This document shows positions 50,301 to 63,334 of a DNA stretch of 64,000 nt, one piece after another. The notes under the pieces were generated by a model that saw only the letters and a program-made list of their open reading frames with translations, had not been told where the DNA came from and searched no databases. The stretch lies in NCBI RefSeq assembly GCF_000189635.1, contig NW_002476157.1, positions 682,001 through 746,000 on the forward strand, read 5' to 3'. The position numbers were made by a program, and so were the translations under genes. Positions within the stretch are counted from its first letter, which is position 1, and every line of letters starts with the position of its first letter. This DNA is from Tetrahymena thermophila SB210. Taxonomy: Eukaryota; Ciliophora; Oligohymenophorea; Hymenostomatida; Tetrahymenidae.

Positions 50301-51060
50301 TCAATCTATACTTTTTAGAGATTAGATATTTTTTATTTTTAGATTATACAGATCTCCAAATACACTGTTACTTCTTAGATCTTAAGCTTTTACTTTTTAT
50401 TGAAGGAAGGTATCAGGACATAATGTAGATGTTAACATTAATTCTTAGAGGTGATTTGAAATATTTGCATTTAGTAATAGCACATCATTTTATACTTAAG
50501 AAAGATCTGTTTTGTTTAATAATCTTAATTTATATTCATTTTTCAACTGAACTAAATATTTATTTTTAATAAGCTTAGATTTACTAACAGATTTAAACAA
50601 ATAGATAGTACCTCCAAAATACATCATCAAATTAATTGTTATTATATCTTCACTAAGGTAACTAAGTCCAAATATATTTTTAAATAGATACTTCTTTTAT
50701 GTTTCGCAAGAATATAAATAACATTTGAAGACCATCAATTATGTTTTAAAATCCATATTCAAACTATCCTTATTAAAAATATATACTTTCTTCTATTGAT
50801 TACTTCAAATAATCTTTAGCATTTTTTGATACATCCTATTAGCAATCATAAAAAATACCTGCAATAAAATAATTTTTATTATTTAATCTTCCGTTAATCT
50901 CAACATTTTTTTCTTTTTAAAATTAGTTTAAATCAAAAAATAAAAATTATTTTCTATTATCAGTCTTTTTTTTATACTAGTAAGCAAATTCATAATCAAT
51001 TTCTCCATTTTTTTCTTTTATAATCTTTAAAAATATTTGTGACAAAAAACAGCAGCCCAT
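50301..51060 (-). pseudogene. Orphan 255-aa protein, frameshifted copy
   Basis: Close paralog of 46542-47309 from MGCCFLSQIFLKIIKEK to the shared TGA at 50301. One extra base at about 50730 (within the DGL codons) shifts the frame, and TGA follows within ~25 codons. Downstream sequence still matches in the original frame, with a further 6-base loss near 50390. Probably inactive unless the extra base is an error. Confidence 0.72.
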
Positions 51061-51714
51061 TTTTTTTTACTTTTTGATTATAATTAATTTTACTTTTTAA
51101 AATATTTAACAATTAATACTTTCACTTTTTAATATGCACATACATAACAGAATATTTTTAAAAAGACAAAAATTATAAAAATAAAGAATTATTTTCATCT
51201 TAGTCACATTAAATAGCTATGAATAGTATTAATTACAAACTTTTAACATTTAAGTAAAGTAAGGAAACAAACCTTATTAAAGGAGGGTAATTAATTGTAA
51301 TCAAATTTATAAATATTATTTTTCCATCATAATTTTTAACATACTTAGAGTTTATAAATTTACTTGTGCTGAAAATAAATAATTTCATACTATAGAAAAT
51401 TATATTGATATTTTAAGCATTACATTTAGAAAAGAAAACAAATACAATAAATTTGAAAATTCTTTTATATTAGAGAAAAAAGTGCATCTCTTTTAATTTA
51501 TTAATTTTATAATTTATAAGAACTAACCAAAAAACTATTTCACAAAAAATAAAAGATAAATTACAAATAAAATAGATTTAAGTTTATAATCTGATTTAAT
51601 CCTAATTTGAAAAAAATCTAATTTTTTAATCTCTAAATATCTAAATAACATGGAAATATGCATTTAGATTTCTTAAATTCTTTAAAGGTATTAGATAATC
51701 ATCATAATCACAAA
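51061..51714. other. AT-rich intergenic stretch
   Basis: Between the mannosidase stop and the orphan's 5' end; same content as 47310-47939. Nothing else seen. Confidence 0.5.
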
Positions 51715-54700
51715 TCATGTGGAGACAATATTCAATTTAAACACTCTTAGTTGAAGAGGTTTTAGAATGAATTTTCCTTCTTCTATTTAATAAAATTGTA
51801 ATATTTTTTTAAATAAAACGCATCTAAATGTTTATAATTTTACATATTTCTTTTTAAAAGTTATCTTATTATGCCTGATAAACCTTGCCATTATTGCTTG
51901 TCCACTTCATTTATTTTTCAGACCAGCTTTTTTTACTCTAGTTAGCTGTAAGAGTGAGCTCTTCTAAAATTTAATAGTTCTAAGGGATATCAAATTAAGC
52001 AGAAGATATATCATTTACATTATACAACCTCAGTGTATAGTAATTTTTATATGCTCTCAAGTATACTCTCAGATAAATATTTTGATTTTCTATAATTTTG
52101 TTTCTATTTTAACTATTGCTTCTGTAATCAAAATATTAATTTTTAGTCTAAGAGAAAAAAATTAAAGGTGAAGCATCTAATTCGTTTTAAATTCTTCTAG
52201 ATAATTATTCATTTTACCTCTCAAAAATTATAAAATGCCTAATTTTTTAAGAAATACCTTGATTTCTTTAATCAACCTCATTTAGAGATTCACCAACTCC
52301 TCTAGCATCATCCCTTACAATTCTTTTTTATTTTAACAGATTTATTTATTTAAATATTTATTTTTAAAGTAAATTTACCTTCTATGTATCATAATTTCTA
52401 TTTATCCTTCTTTTAATGATGTACCACCTTAAGACCTATCAGTAACAACAGAAACTTATTAATCAGAATTAATATCCTTCAAACTTATTAATGCACCAAT
52501 AGGATAGTAGTTTCCACTTACTTCTTATTATAGCTAATAAAAAATAAATATTCAAATAAAATTACTTTATAAAAACTTAAAAATTACTTGTAAATTCCAA
52601 GTAGGTCTAAAATTGAGTACTCTTTTTTGCATATCTAACCCATTCGAGTCTGTGTAAAATGTTTTATTATTTTATAATCCTGTATTTAAAACCATAATTA
52701 TTTCTTTGCCTGTATTTTAAACTTGTATTGGGTGTACAAAAGTCTCTACTTCAATTACCTTATCATAGTTTGCAGAGTAAAATCTCAACTAAGTTGTTAC
52801 ATGTTCTCCTTCTAAAAGCACTACTGTAACTAATTGGCCTTAGTAAACAACCTATAATCATTCAAAATAAAATCATAAAATTTTTGAAACTTTAATTTTT
52901 TTTATTATTATTTGTAAATTATTAAATATTACAATATTTTTAATTTCTGAATAAGTATGGCTTTATTGAGTTTCAGGTCTAAATATATAAGCTCCAGATG
53001 ATTGACCCCAGTCTTAAGACGAGTAATACAAATTATAATTCAAGGAAAAATCATACTCTCTATACTGTTGCATTTAGAAATCTGAATATTTTTAACTAGT
53101 TTCCCAGGTTTAATAGGTAAATTTTTTCGCTTGCAAATCTATTTTTAGATTAGAAATACTTGATAACTCAATTTTAATTTATGTTTTGTCTTCAGGTATT
53201 TAAAGAGGTTGAACATTTTTGTGGTAATTGGAGTTAAAAAATACTATTTTATAGTGCTAAAAAGAGTATCCTTAAAACAGATCCCTAAAATACAAATCGC
53301 AGTCTGTCTTATTCTCTGGATTTGAACAAATAAAGTCAGCTAATGAATTAAGCATAATAAAAATTTACTTTTAAATTATTTTTTAATTTTAATATTTTAC
53401 TTTTTAGAAATTGATTCTTATCATTTAAAATTGTCACGTTAGCTTAAGGAATTCTAATTCTGATATTCATCTATCTCTTTACTGAAGGATTAAATATACT
53501 TATCAAAATAGGCTTGTTATTTGAAATTAAAGAATTAGTAATTTCGCACTCTGAAGAAGTTACATTCCAATGACATTCATGGTATTTTATTTCTGACTCA
53601 AAAATATCTTATAAAGCATATTCTTAAAGCAGTGGATGTAGAAAATCTCTTACTTTCTTTTATCCTTCACATACTCTTTTAATATAATCGTTAGCAACAT
53701 GTTGTCTTTCTGTACCAGAAACTGCGTCATGATGCATTAAAGCTGCCATTTACTATTTTTATCATAATAATATATTTTATTAATTCTCAAACTCATTAAA
53801 ATAAAATATTAATTAATCAATATAATAAAAACAACTATTTCAAAAAGAAAAATTGTTTTACAATTATTTTAATTTTGATAAATAATGAATTAATTAACTA
53901 ACAAACTAACTTACTTGTTCATAGTATTCTAATTAATTGTACATAAAATCAAATTAAACTGTAAGCACGTTTGTCCTTTTTTGGATGTTTTCAAACGAAA
54001 TTATATTTCTTACAGCTTGCAAATATCTTCCTGCGTCTTTAGTTAAGCCTTTAAGTGCTGGACGAGATGTAAAATACCCAGTCCAATAAGCATTAGAATT
54101 GTCAGCGTAAGGGAAAAAGTCATTATTATTTACAGGCCAGATATTTTATTATTTGTTAATTTCTTCTAAATACTTAGAAGGAGTGGAGTATAGAATTTCC
54201 ATGCCAAATTAATCTTTTCTACTATTTATGTAATCAATCAGATTATCTATGCTATTAAACCATATTTCAGATTTACTAAACGCAAAATCCTATCCCATGG
54301 TGTGCATAAGGTGATTTGTACGATAACTTCTCTGCATTTATTTAAAATAGTTCACGAATTCTTAAGCCTTATGTTGAACATTATAAGGAGTAACTTGCTC
54401 ATCTCTTTCAAAATAGAAATCTATTTTTTAATAAAGGTTAAAATTAATATTAAAGAAACAACAAAAATAAATTTCTATTTTTTTTTAGGCTAAAAGTAGT
54501 TTTATCAATTTAAAAAATTTTATCATGAAAAATATTTAGAAATATTAAAAATAAATTATATTTATTAAAATAATTAGTAAAATTTATATTTTCTTTAAAC
54601 TATTTTAAAAATAAATAAATTAATTAATTAATTAATAAAATAATAATTTTATTTTATCTGTTTAAATGAAATAAAAAAAAATTTTTACTAGTTGGAGCAT

Positions 54701-55407
54701 CATAATGCTTATAATTTACAGCAGAGAAAATATAGTTTTCTTCGCATTGCTCTTAAGGTTGCCAAATCATTTCTAGTCTTTTTTCACTTTTTCTGTATTC
54801 AAAGTCTTAGTAGTCAACTCTAGCAAACCATTATGCGTTGAATCCCATTTGACTAAATAAAGCTGCGTTCGTTGATTAATGACCAAATGGATCAATTTAC
54901 CATCCAATAGAAGGAATAACATCTAGATGATCTTTTACCCATTGATGACCAACAGTCATTTAATCTATTATGTCTTCAAAGTATGTTGTTGCTTCATCGT
55001 GCATAGTCCATCCACCATTTATAATTTCTATTTAACCATTTTTAACGAGGTCTTTGTATTTTTAGCGAACATCTTCTGTCTACCTATCCCACCACATACT
55101 AAGAAACCCTATTTCTACTTGAATATATTTTCTCTAAGGGTTTTTTTGAATCTCGTTATAAACAGAATTGAGAATATCCCTAATATCTGATATAATAATT
55201 AAAAAAATGAATTTAAAATCTATGAAATGTTTTGTGTTTGTTACTTCCATAATCCCATCCAAATTAGATAATCCTATTGCTGTAATACTCGTCAATAGTA
55301 TATAACCACCCATAGTCGTCATGTGAGTGTGGGACTAAGTGAACGTATGTGAGTTTATCTTATTATTAGCAAATAATAAAATGAAGAAGTACAAATAAAA
55401 TGAACAT
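51715..55407 (-). CDS. Lysosomal/secreted-type alpha-mannosidase (GH38)
   Basis: 963 aa in nine exons: 55407-55245, 55186-54689, 54420-53915, 53752-53401, 53339-52933, 52851-52588, 52533-52379, 52322-51844 and 51782-51715. All phases agree. The enzyme removes terminal alpha-mannose from N-glycans, usually in lysosomes. A signal peptide is clear (MFILFVLLHFIIC). The GH38 domain follows at once: VHLVPHSHDDYGWL (metal-binding His27 and Asp in HDD), GGWTMHDEATTYF, then IDPFGHQS with Asp153 as the nucleophile and QMGFNAQWFARVDYQD. Mid-part MAALMHHDAVSGTERQHV near 391-408 is typical, as are IFRPETQ, VVTDRSQGG and the DDARGVGESLNE motif. The C-terminus FILKPLQLRVFKLNI matches the family's PMEIRTF end. 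Length is normal (~950-1010). Its 3' end was duplicated to 47940-48287. Confidence 0.95.
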
Positions 55408-58039
55408 TTATTTTGAAAATCGATACTATTGATAAATTATATAAAAACTTTTTATTTATTTTAAGTTTAATCCATTTTTAATATATCAGTTCAATTAATT
55501 TAAGCTTACACTATTTTACATGTATATGCGTTAATACGTAAATTAATAAAGTTTAATTAAAAAATGTTAGTTAACTGTCTGGAAATAATTTGAGTTAAGA
55601 TTCATATAAATATTAAAAAAAGTGTAAATAAAAAGTTAAAAATGAGAAGTCTACATAATTTTAATGCGAAAATCAAATTCAAGATCAATACTCCATAAAT
55701 TTAAATAACTCCATAACAGATTTTATCAAAATAAATTATTAGTATCAAAAAATCAAGCTTAAAATTCTTTTTTCTAAAATAAGTTTGGCATATTTTAATT
55801 GAGAATATTAAATAAAATAACTACAAAATAAATAAAATTATTATAGATTAGAGAATTCTTTCTCTTTATCATTCAATTAAATTAATTTTTTCTCAAAAAA
55901 TATCATTTTTATAATGAATTTATTTTCTATAAATTCGTTTGAATATTTTGATATTAATTAAAATGATCTAGCAAGAATCATACTTACTTTAATTAAAATT
56001 ATAATTTAATTTAATATAATTGTAATTATATTTTTTCTTTTTAATAAAAGTTAAGTGCTGATGTACTTTAATTTTACTGTAAATTCCAATTTAAAACAAT
56101 ATTTTTAAGAAAATCTGAATTAAAAGGGTATTTAACACAATCCTAATAACGAGTTTGTTTAGATTGTTAAATAAAAGTAAAGTATCAATGCTTATTTAAT
56201 TAAAATAATTTTTTATGTCAAGCTATTGCAATAAATTTAAAATAGTTTCATTCATTTAAAAAATTGATAAATTAAATCTATTTTATATTTTTATATTCGT
56301 CAAAAATCAAATTTGTTTACTTGCTTGAAGATTATGTGTTAATTGGTAATCTTATAATTTTTATCTATAGTGCAATTTTCGAAGGAAAAGCCTTATTTTT
56401 TCAATTGAAACGTGAAGGAAATTGAAGAGAGGGTATTTAAATGTATCAATATAAAAGCTAATCAAATTTTATTTATTTGTAATTAAAAGATGACAAAATT
56501 ATTTTAATAACATATATTTGATTGATGAGATTAGTTAATAAATTTGGAAATAGTTCGTTTGATATTTATTTTATTTATTAGAATTGGAGATTGAATTATT
56601 AGATATATAGAGATCACAGTACCTCATTTTATTTTTTAGGAAAATACTTTTTTTTACTAATTTCTTCTTATCCTTCAATAAAATAAGAAAAAAATCTCTT
56701 AAAATTTCCTCTATTTTTCTTGATAATTATTGGATTTACACCTTAAAATAAAAAAATAAGCATGCCTAAATTTTTTACTGAGCTAAAAAGTTACGAAAAA
56801 TAAGACGCACTTATTATTTAAATACTTCCTTTAAAAAATTTTTACAAAGTAAAGATATTTATTTACATTTAAATTTTTATTTCCTCCGTATTTTTAACAA
56901 AATATTTCAATAAAGATCGTAATTAAATTTGCTTAGAATCTCTTTTTATTATGAATGACATAAATCTTTACCAACTTTTTTAAATATAAAAAAATAACTT
57001 CTTTTTAATTAGTATTTTAAACTTAAATCAATAAAAATTTATCTATCTGAAAAAGAATTATGTTATTTATTTATTAACAATAAATATATTTTAAATAAAT
57101 TATTAATATGATTGACTATTCTAATAAATAAAAGTTATTTGTTACTTTTAGAGAAAATATTAGAACTGTTAATATATTTATTTTAAGAATAAATTTAAAA
57201 AATATATTTAATATCTAAATGAAGTAAAAGAAGCAGATAAACATAAAAACTTTAATACTTAAAATTAATTTAATTTATTTTTTAAATTGACAGAGATATG
57301 TGAATCAATACAATATTAAAAACTAAAAAAATTAATAAATTTTAAACAAAAAAAGGTGTGAGAATGATTCAAGAATTTCGTTGCACTTAATTTTTGTTTG
57401 ATGTTCTGATCATACTTAATAAAAAATATCTTTTATTATAATCTTTTAACCCCATTCTTTTTTTAATTCATGTTTCAAATAAAATTGTGAGAAGAGATAT
57501 TATTGTAAAAGTATGTGAAAAACGAAAGAAAAAAAATGAAATCTTTTAAATGGTTGAATATTAAAACAAGTTTTATATGAATGAAATTGTAGATAAAAAT
57601 TGAATAAATATATGAGGGCTATAATTAAGAAAGGGTCAAATTACTCCTTCCTATTCATTTTTATTAAACTAATAAGAGAGTTTGATAGTTGAGGAATAAG
57701 AGCATTATATCTTTGAATATTAATTGAAGTGCTAAAAAGAAATAAAAATAAAAATAAAATTTTAAGCTTTTAATGATATGGATAGTCTGGGCCATTATAG
57801 TGAGTCTGGTATAATAATATTATTTAGGAAATAATTATAGAAAAAACCATTAAATAACCAAATAATATAATGTGAAGCTATAAGCTAATAAATTAAAAAT
57901 ATTGAGGAAAGCAAAATATCTTATTTATTTTTTTATTCGAAAAGTAATAATTTTATTAGTCTAATTATTTTCAAATTATTTTGGTTTAATTTATAGATTA
58001 TTTATTTGATGAAGTAGATAAGGCAAAATTTATTAAAGA
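55408..58039. other. Long gene-poor AT-rich stretch
   Basis: About 2.6 kb of A/T-rich DNA upstream of the mannosidase gene. No frame of coding composition, no tRNA-like B box and no repeat of note seen. Confidence 0.5.
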
Positions 58040-58089
58040 TTTCTTTTTTTCTATTTTATTAATAAATAATTAAAAATTAGGATTTAAAT

Positions 58090-58640
58090 TGATAAGAGAA
58101 TGCCTGAATCCAATTATTGGACAAGGAAGCTCAGTTATTCCTTTTTATATTGAATAAAAATCAAAAAAATAATAGTAAATATAAATAGATTTAATTACTG
58201 ATATTACTCAGTCTAAAATTAAGTAATCACCTTACTTAAAATAAAAATTTAATTCAAATACTGACTCGATTAGATTAGAAGAGAACATAACTGAAAAAAC
58301 ATAGTATATTGATCCAATATTTCAAGATAACCTAATCAGACAAAACAATTACTCAAAAGAAGTGAGGGGAAAAACTATGAAGTACTTTGTTTAATAATTC
58401 CTCTAAAGAGATAAATAAGGTTAAACCAAAAGATATGTAGGCCATTTTTAACAATCATATTATAAAATAAGACTAATAGACCTTCTGCTGGATCTACAGA
58501 AAAGAAATTTAATTTTTGTATTCAAAAATATATATATAATTAGTTTAGTTAAGCTTGCTCAGGTCTATTTTAATAGAAATCTGTACTTTCTTTAAATCAA
58601 CCTTATACTAATTTTAATCAGAATAAAATTTTAAACAAAA
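58090..58640 (+). CDS. Doubtful hypothetical ORF
   Basis: A TGA-free frame with raised G+C reads LIRECLNPIIGQGSSVIPFY, TDSIRLEENITEKTQYIDP, NNYSKEVRGKTMKYFVQ and KIRLIDLLLDLQKRN. The Gln-rich basic character resembles coding DNA in this genome. I could not place a convincing ATG, splice site or stop: the frame stays open through A/T-rich DNA beyond 58640. It may be a 5' exon, a degraded gene or chance. Hydrophobic residues follow (IFVFKNIYIISLVKLAQVY) but do not make a family recognisable. Confidence 0.25.
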
Positions 58641-59738
58641 AATATTAATTTTTTATTGAATAAAAAATTATTTTTATTCAATCAATCATCTTTCCGAAAA
58701 ATAAATAAAAAATATCTATTTTAGCTTTTGTTTATCTTTTTTATTATGCTTATATCTATTACAATAATTAAATTTATTCTTAATTTATTATTCTTTTTAG
58801 GATTAACTAAAAATAACCTTATTTTGATATCTTTACATTAATTAAAATAAATTTCAAATAAAATTAATAAAATAAACATAATTTTTATTTTTATTTAATT
58901 TTTAGGATTATATTTCTGATATAAATAAATACTTATTATTTGGATTTAACTATTTTATTTTTTTAAGCTTTTTGAAGTTTAGTTTTACTTGTATTATAAT
59001 TAGGATTAAATTTTTTTGGTCATCTAGTGTTTTTAGTTGATTTAGCTCTATTAGTATTATTTTAAATATTTGCTTGAATAAAAATATTATTTAATTTAGG
59101 ATTTCTGACTTAAATTAAAAAAAGAGTTTAAGTTATTTTTATAAAAATTTTCAATTTAAATTTAGATTCATAAAATCGTAATAAACACTTAAAAATTAAA
59201 AAATTTAATTATAAAGTTGATAGTTATATAATAATTATTTATAAGATTGATGCTTTTAAATTTAATTTTGAAAAAGATATTCCTGATACAAATATTACAA
59301 TCGATTTTGTTTGCTATTTTATTTATTTTGAATAATAATAATTATTTTTATGATTAGAATTACTTACTTACTTACTGATTTTATTATAATCAAATTTGAA
59401 ATTTGAGAAGTAAATATAATATTAATTCAAAAATTATATTAAATTACACAATTATACAAACTTTAATACTTTTTAATGAATAATTAGTTATCATGCATGT
59501 ATACATAACTCTATGCATATTCCTAAATCAATTAATTTCTATTTTGCTTTAATTTAATAGAAGGACTTACTAAATTATTTATTATTAATAAATTATAAAT
59601 ACGATATAAAAAATTTAGATAGATATATTGTAATTTTTTATCCACATAAATAGTTTAGGCATATTTCATAGTTGATTCACAAGCTATTTAATTAAGTAGA
59701 ATATTCTTATAAAACAATAAATCGAATCAAGGGATAGG
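58641..59738. other. AT-rich intergenic stretch
   Basis: Upstream of the MFS transporter gene. No further gene or RNA seen. Confidence 0.5.
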
Positions 59739-62323
59739 ATGTCTCTCTCATTTCATAATTTGGATGACGATGAGCGTGGCTAAAATTCAAAGAATAAATA
59801 TGGTTATCAAGATGTATTTTAAGGGATGGGCAACTCTTACTCAAACTATGAACAAAATTAGAGTTTAAGTGATTTAAAGAGACCAATTATGCCAAGGGAG
59901 GTAGTAGACTAACCAATATATCAATAAAATCCTATGTATACCCGTCTCGATAGCCTTCCATTTAGCAAGTGGCACTATTATGCCATTCTAGCTTTAAGTA
60001 AATTTTTAATTAGCTTATATTTAATTTTTAAGAGTATAGAGCATTCTTAAATATTTTAGAATAATTAAATAGCAAACTCAGTTTAAATATTAGCATCCAT
60101 AATAAAAGATATAAAAAGCGTGTTCTTATTTGCTTATTTTAATGATTATAAATGTTAAAAAGTGAATTTGAGCATATTTTGAAGTATTCTCATTTTATTC
60201 AATAAATAAATGAAATAGAAATTTAAAAGAAATTTTAAAATATACTGCAATTTAGCTTAATAATAGATTTTATGGCTTATAATATTTAATAAAGGTTACA
60301 TTTAGCTATCTTATTTCAGCAATATTTCATAGAATTATGAAAAATCATTTAGAGTTCTTAAACAGTTTAGTCAGTAGAAGAATACCTTTTGCAATAAAAC
60401 TCATTCAGAGTAAAAAAAAATAAATATGTTTTAGGAGCAGTATAAATAAATACAAGAAAATTCTTGGGAAAATTTTAAAAATTAAATATTCATATTCAGT
60501 TAATTCTTTAGAAGAGATAATAAAACTGATAGATAGCTATAGAATCCATAAATATATAATTAAATAATTACTTTCTTACTCTTATGTTTGAAAAATATTT
60601 ATTAAGTTAGCATTGAATTTAAATTTTTATTTAAAAGGTGGAGGATTGTTTATTGATGGTTACGAAGTAGCTGTAGTTGCTGTATCTTCAACTGAACTGT
60701 AGAGAATTTATAGTGCTTCTGAATCTTAAGTCAGTCTCTTAGCTACTGCATATATGATTGGTGCAGGTATAGGATCGTTAATTTTTGGATATTATTCTAG
60801 TGAACATGGACGTAAGAAGGTTTTTTACACTACATTAGCTGTCTATGCTATTTCAATTTTGTTTGTAATTATAAGCAGAAGTCTTTTGTTTTTATATTTG
60901 GTAAGATTTTTTTCTGGTATCGGGATTGGGGGCGAATATACAGCTATCTTCGCTATGGTTGATGAAATTGTTCCTTCAAGCTATAGAGGTACTGCAAATA
61001 TATGTGTTTCTTCTATTTGGCATTTGGGATCTTCTATAGCAGGTTTACTTGGATTAGCATTCAGCCACAGATTAAATAGTCCTGATGATACTTTGACCTG
61101 GCGTTTTTTATTCTTATTCGGAGCCTTATTTATAATCCCAATAATATATCTAAGAAAATTCATTCCAGAAAGTCCTCGTTGGATAAATGGAAAAGGCAAG
61201 CCTACTGAAGCAGACTAAATTGTAGATCTCATAACTTACTGTTGTGATAATGACTGCATCATACCTTTGGAAGAATAGTAATTTAAAATTTTCTAACATT
61301 ATATTTTAACCAATAGTTTATAATATATAAAGTAAGATCCTTTAGCAAAAGCCAAGGATGATAGGAATACACCCATAGAATTACAATGTATACATTTTAT
61401 TTGGTTAAAAGTAGTAAATTATATATGATTTTTTATAATAAGGATTTAAATTAGGATGAATTACCAACTAATTTATTTGAGATTATGAGATTCATAATTA
61501 ATAGATATAGAAAAAGATTTGCTCTATGTTTTGCAATCATTTTTGCTTCTAATTTTGTCTATAAAGGGTAATTTAAAACATTTTAATTTAATTACTCAAG
61601 TTTAATTAAAATAGAATATTCTATACACATGTGATGATGATGAAAAAAATAGATAATTTTGAATAGAAAGAATATAGTGGTAAGGTATTTTCCCTCATTA
61701 ACCCAATATTTAAATCTTTTCATTAAACAGAATAGTATTTTATTTTGCCATTAATTTGTGCAAGCTTTTTAGGTCCTCTTATCATGGCTAGATTTTTTGA
61801 TACACAAGGTAGAAAAAGAATGATATTTTTTATATGTAAGCAGTATTTATTTTATTAAAAATATTTTGAATAATTATTTAATGTAATTTTTAAATAGTTG
61901 TTGCAAGCGGAGTGCTCCTTTTTATAAATGGAATTTTATTTGACTACTCTTTTATTAACCATAATACATAGCTAATATTTTGGATTTTAATCATTTTCTT
62001 TTCATCTCCTGGTATTTCGGCTGCTCACTTAACCATATCTGAAGTTTTCCCACTAGTAATATTTACATAAAACAATAGTTTATTAAGCTTTTTTTTTAAT
62101 CTAAAAGAAAATCAGAAGTTAAGCTCTTGCTCTATTTAATACAGTGGGTTTATGTGCAGGAGGAGCTTTGGCACCATACTTTTTTGGTGTCTTAATTAGG
62201 TTAAATAGTATAGATTCTCTATCTTTAGGCTACTACTGTTCAAGCTTAATAATGATTACAGCAGGGCTTTTGGGTTTAGCAATAGGTATTAGAGCAGAAA
62301 ATCTACCATTAGAAGAAATATGA
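59739..62323 (+). CDS. MFS transporter, sugar-porter/SV2-like type
   Basis: 562 aa in seven exons: 59739-59997, 60638-61410, 61455-61567, 61615-61679, 61731-61835, 61898-62055 and 62108-62323; total whole codons, TGA at 62321. A 12-span carrier for sugars or other small organic solutes, probably proton-coupled, in a cell membrane. After a ~75-residue hydrophilic N-terminus, span 1 contains GGLFIDGYEVAV. Family marks: GYYSSEHGRKKVF between spans 2 and 3; RFFSGIGIGGEYTAIFAMVD, IVPSSYRGTAN, PESPRW before the central loop, DTQGRKRM between spans 8 and 9, and SEVFPLKIRSQALALF followed by NTVGLCAGGALAPYFFG. The SEVFPLxIR motif normally has Glu at x; here it is Lys. The 640-nt first intron falls inside span 1; the intron at 61411-61454 is only 44 nt. 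Substrate cannot be told from sequence. Confidence 0.9.
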
Positions 62324-62889
62324 AAAATAATTTATTTACAGTTAGTATATTAAATATTTTGGTAATCTTAAGAAAGAAATAAACAATAAAACAAATAAAT
62401 AAAGATATAAAATGAATAAAGAAAGATATAACACATTTCAAAAGTTTTTAATATTAGTTAAAAATTTTGTTTTATTAATAATTTAAAATATATATAGTTA
62501 AATTTGTATACAATTATCTACTTTGATTTTGTGTTTATATTTTAAGAATATAATTTAATTGGAATGTCCTTTACAATAAAATTTTTTAATTAATTTTAGT
62601 ATTCAAGAACATATAGGAATTCTTTTTAGAATATAATTTTATGTTATAAATTGTTAAGTTTATTACACATAATATTTGCCATACTTACAAATTGTATCCG
62701 ATTAAAGCTCAAATTTTATAGAATATATTAAATTTAACCAAAATTAAGCCTTCCTAATTATATATTCAAATTTTAATAAAATATTTATGTTTTTAATAAC
62801 ATCTTTGATTAATTCTTAAAATCTAGAATTAATAATCTTATTTAAATTAATTAAATATATATAAATACATATTTAAAGAATTAAGTTTT
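62324..62889. other. Intergenic before the 5S cluster
   Basis: A/T-rich. The end holds the upstream element of the first 5S gene (ATATATATAAATACAT near 62855-62870). Otherwise nothing seen. Confidence 0.55.
62855..62889 (+). promoter_or_regulatory. Upstream element of 5S gene 1
   Basis: TATATAAATACAT lies about 20-35 bases before the 5S start, as in the other copies, but the CATTC that follows it in copies 2-5 is missing. A TATA-like box at this distance is known upstream of RNA polymerase III genes in several eukaryotes; its role here is inferred. Confidence 0.45.
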
Positions 62890-63009
62890 GTTGTCGGCCA
62901 TACTAAGGTGAAAACACCGGATCCCATTCGAACTCTGAAGTTAAGCGCCTTAAGGCTGGGTTAGTACTAAGGTGGGGGACCGCTTGGGAAGTCCCAGTGT
63001 CGACAACCT
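62890..63009 (+). rRNA. 5S rRNA gene 1
   Basis: 120-nt gene starting GTTGTCGGCC and ending GTCGACAACCT; the two ends pair as helix I. The internal control region (AAGCGCCTTAAGGCTGGGTT) is present. It differs from the other four by T for C in the CTCTGAAG segment. A T-run right after the 3' end serves as polymerase III terminator. Confidence 0.97.
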
Positions 63010-63090
63010 TTTTTATTTTAAAATAATTGCTTTTATAATCTTAATGAAAATAATTTTAAAATTTTTAAAGTTTTATTTTGATTTTTTGAA

Positions 63091-63125
63091 ATATATATAA
63101 ATACACATTCATTAGGAATACTTTT
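63091..63125 (+). promoter_or_regulatory. Upstream element of 5S gene 2 (spacer type A)
   Basis: TATATAAATACACATTC then ATTAGGAATAC directly before the gene; the same type precedes gene 4. It is the only conserved part of the spacers outside T-runs, so it is a probable promoter element. Confidence 0.5.
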
Positions 63126-63245
63126 GTTGTCGGCCATACTAAGGTGAAAACACCGGATCCCATTCGAACTCCGAAGTTAAGCGCCTTAAGGCTGGGTTAG
63201 TACTAAGGTGGGGGACCGCTTGGGAAGTCCCAGTGTCGACAACCT
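63126..63245 (+). rRNA. 5S rRNA gene 2
   Basis: 120 nt, consensus sequence of the cluster, with the CTCCGAAG form and an intact helix I. Followed by a run of eight T as terminator. Spacer of 116 bases from gene 1. Confidence 0.97.
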
Positions 63246-63334
63246 TTTTTTTATTTTAAATTTAATTTATTTAAAATAGAATTTTTAATATATTCTTTAA
63301 AAATAATAAAGCTTTATTTGGAATTAGTAGAAAT

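Larger units (their letters stand above)
48291..52084. repeat. Second tandem duplication, right copy
   Basis: Counterpart of 43577-48290. It begins in the Cdc20 fragment and ends inside exon 8 of the full mannosidase gene, near 52084, where the left copy switches to Cdc20 sequence. Confidence 0.85.

Noticed and set aside
60981-61199. 72-aa minus-strand ORF
   Set aside because: Antisense to the conserved MFS exon carrying PESPRW.
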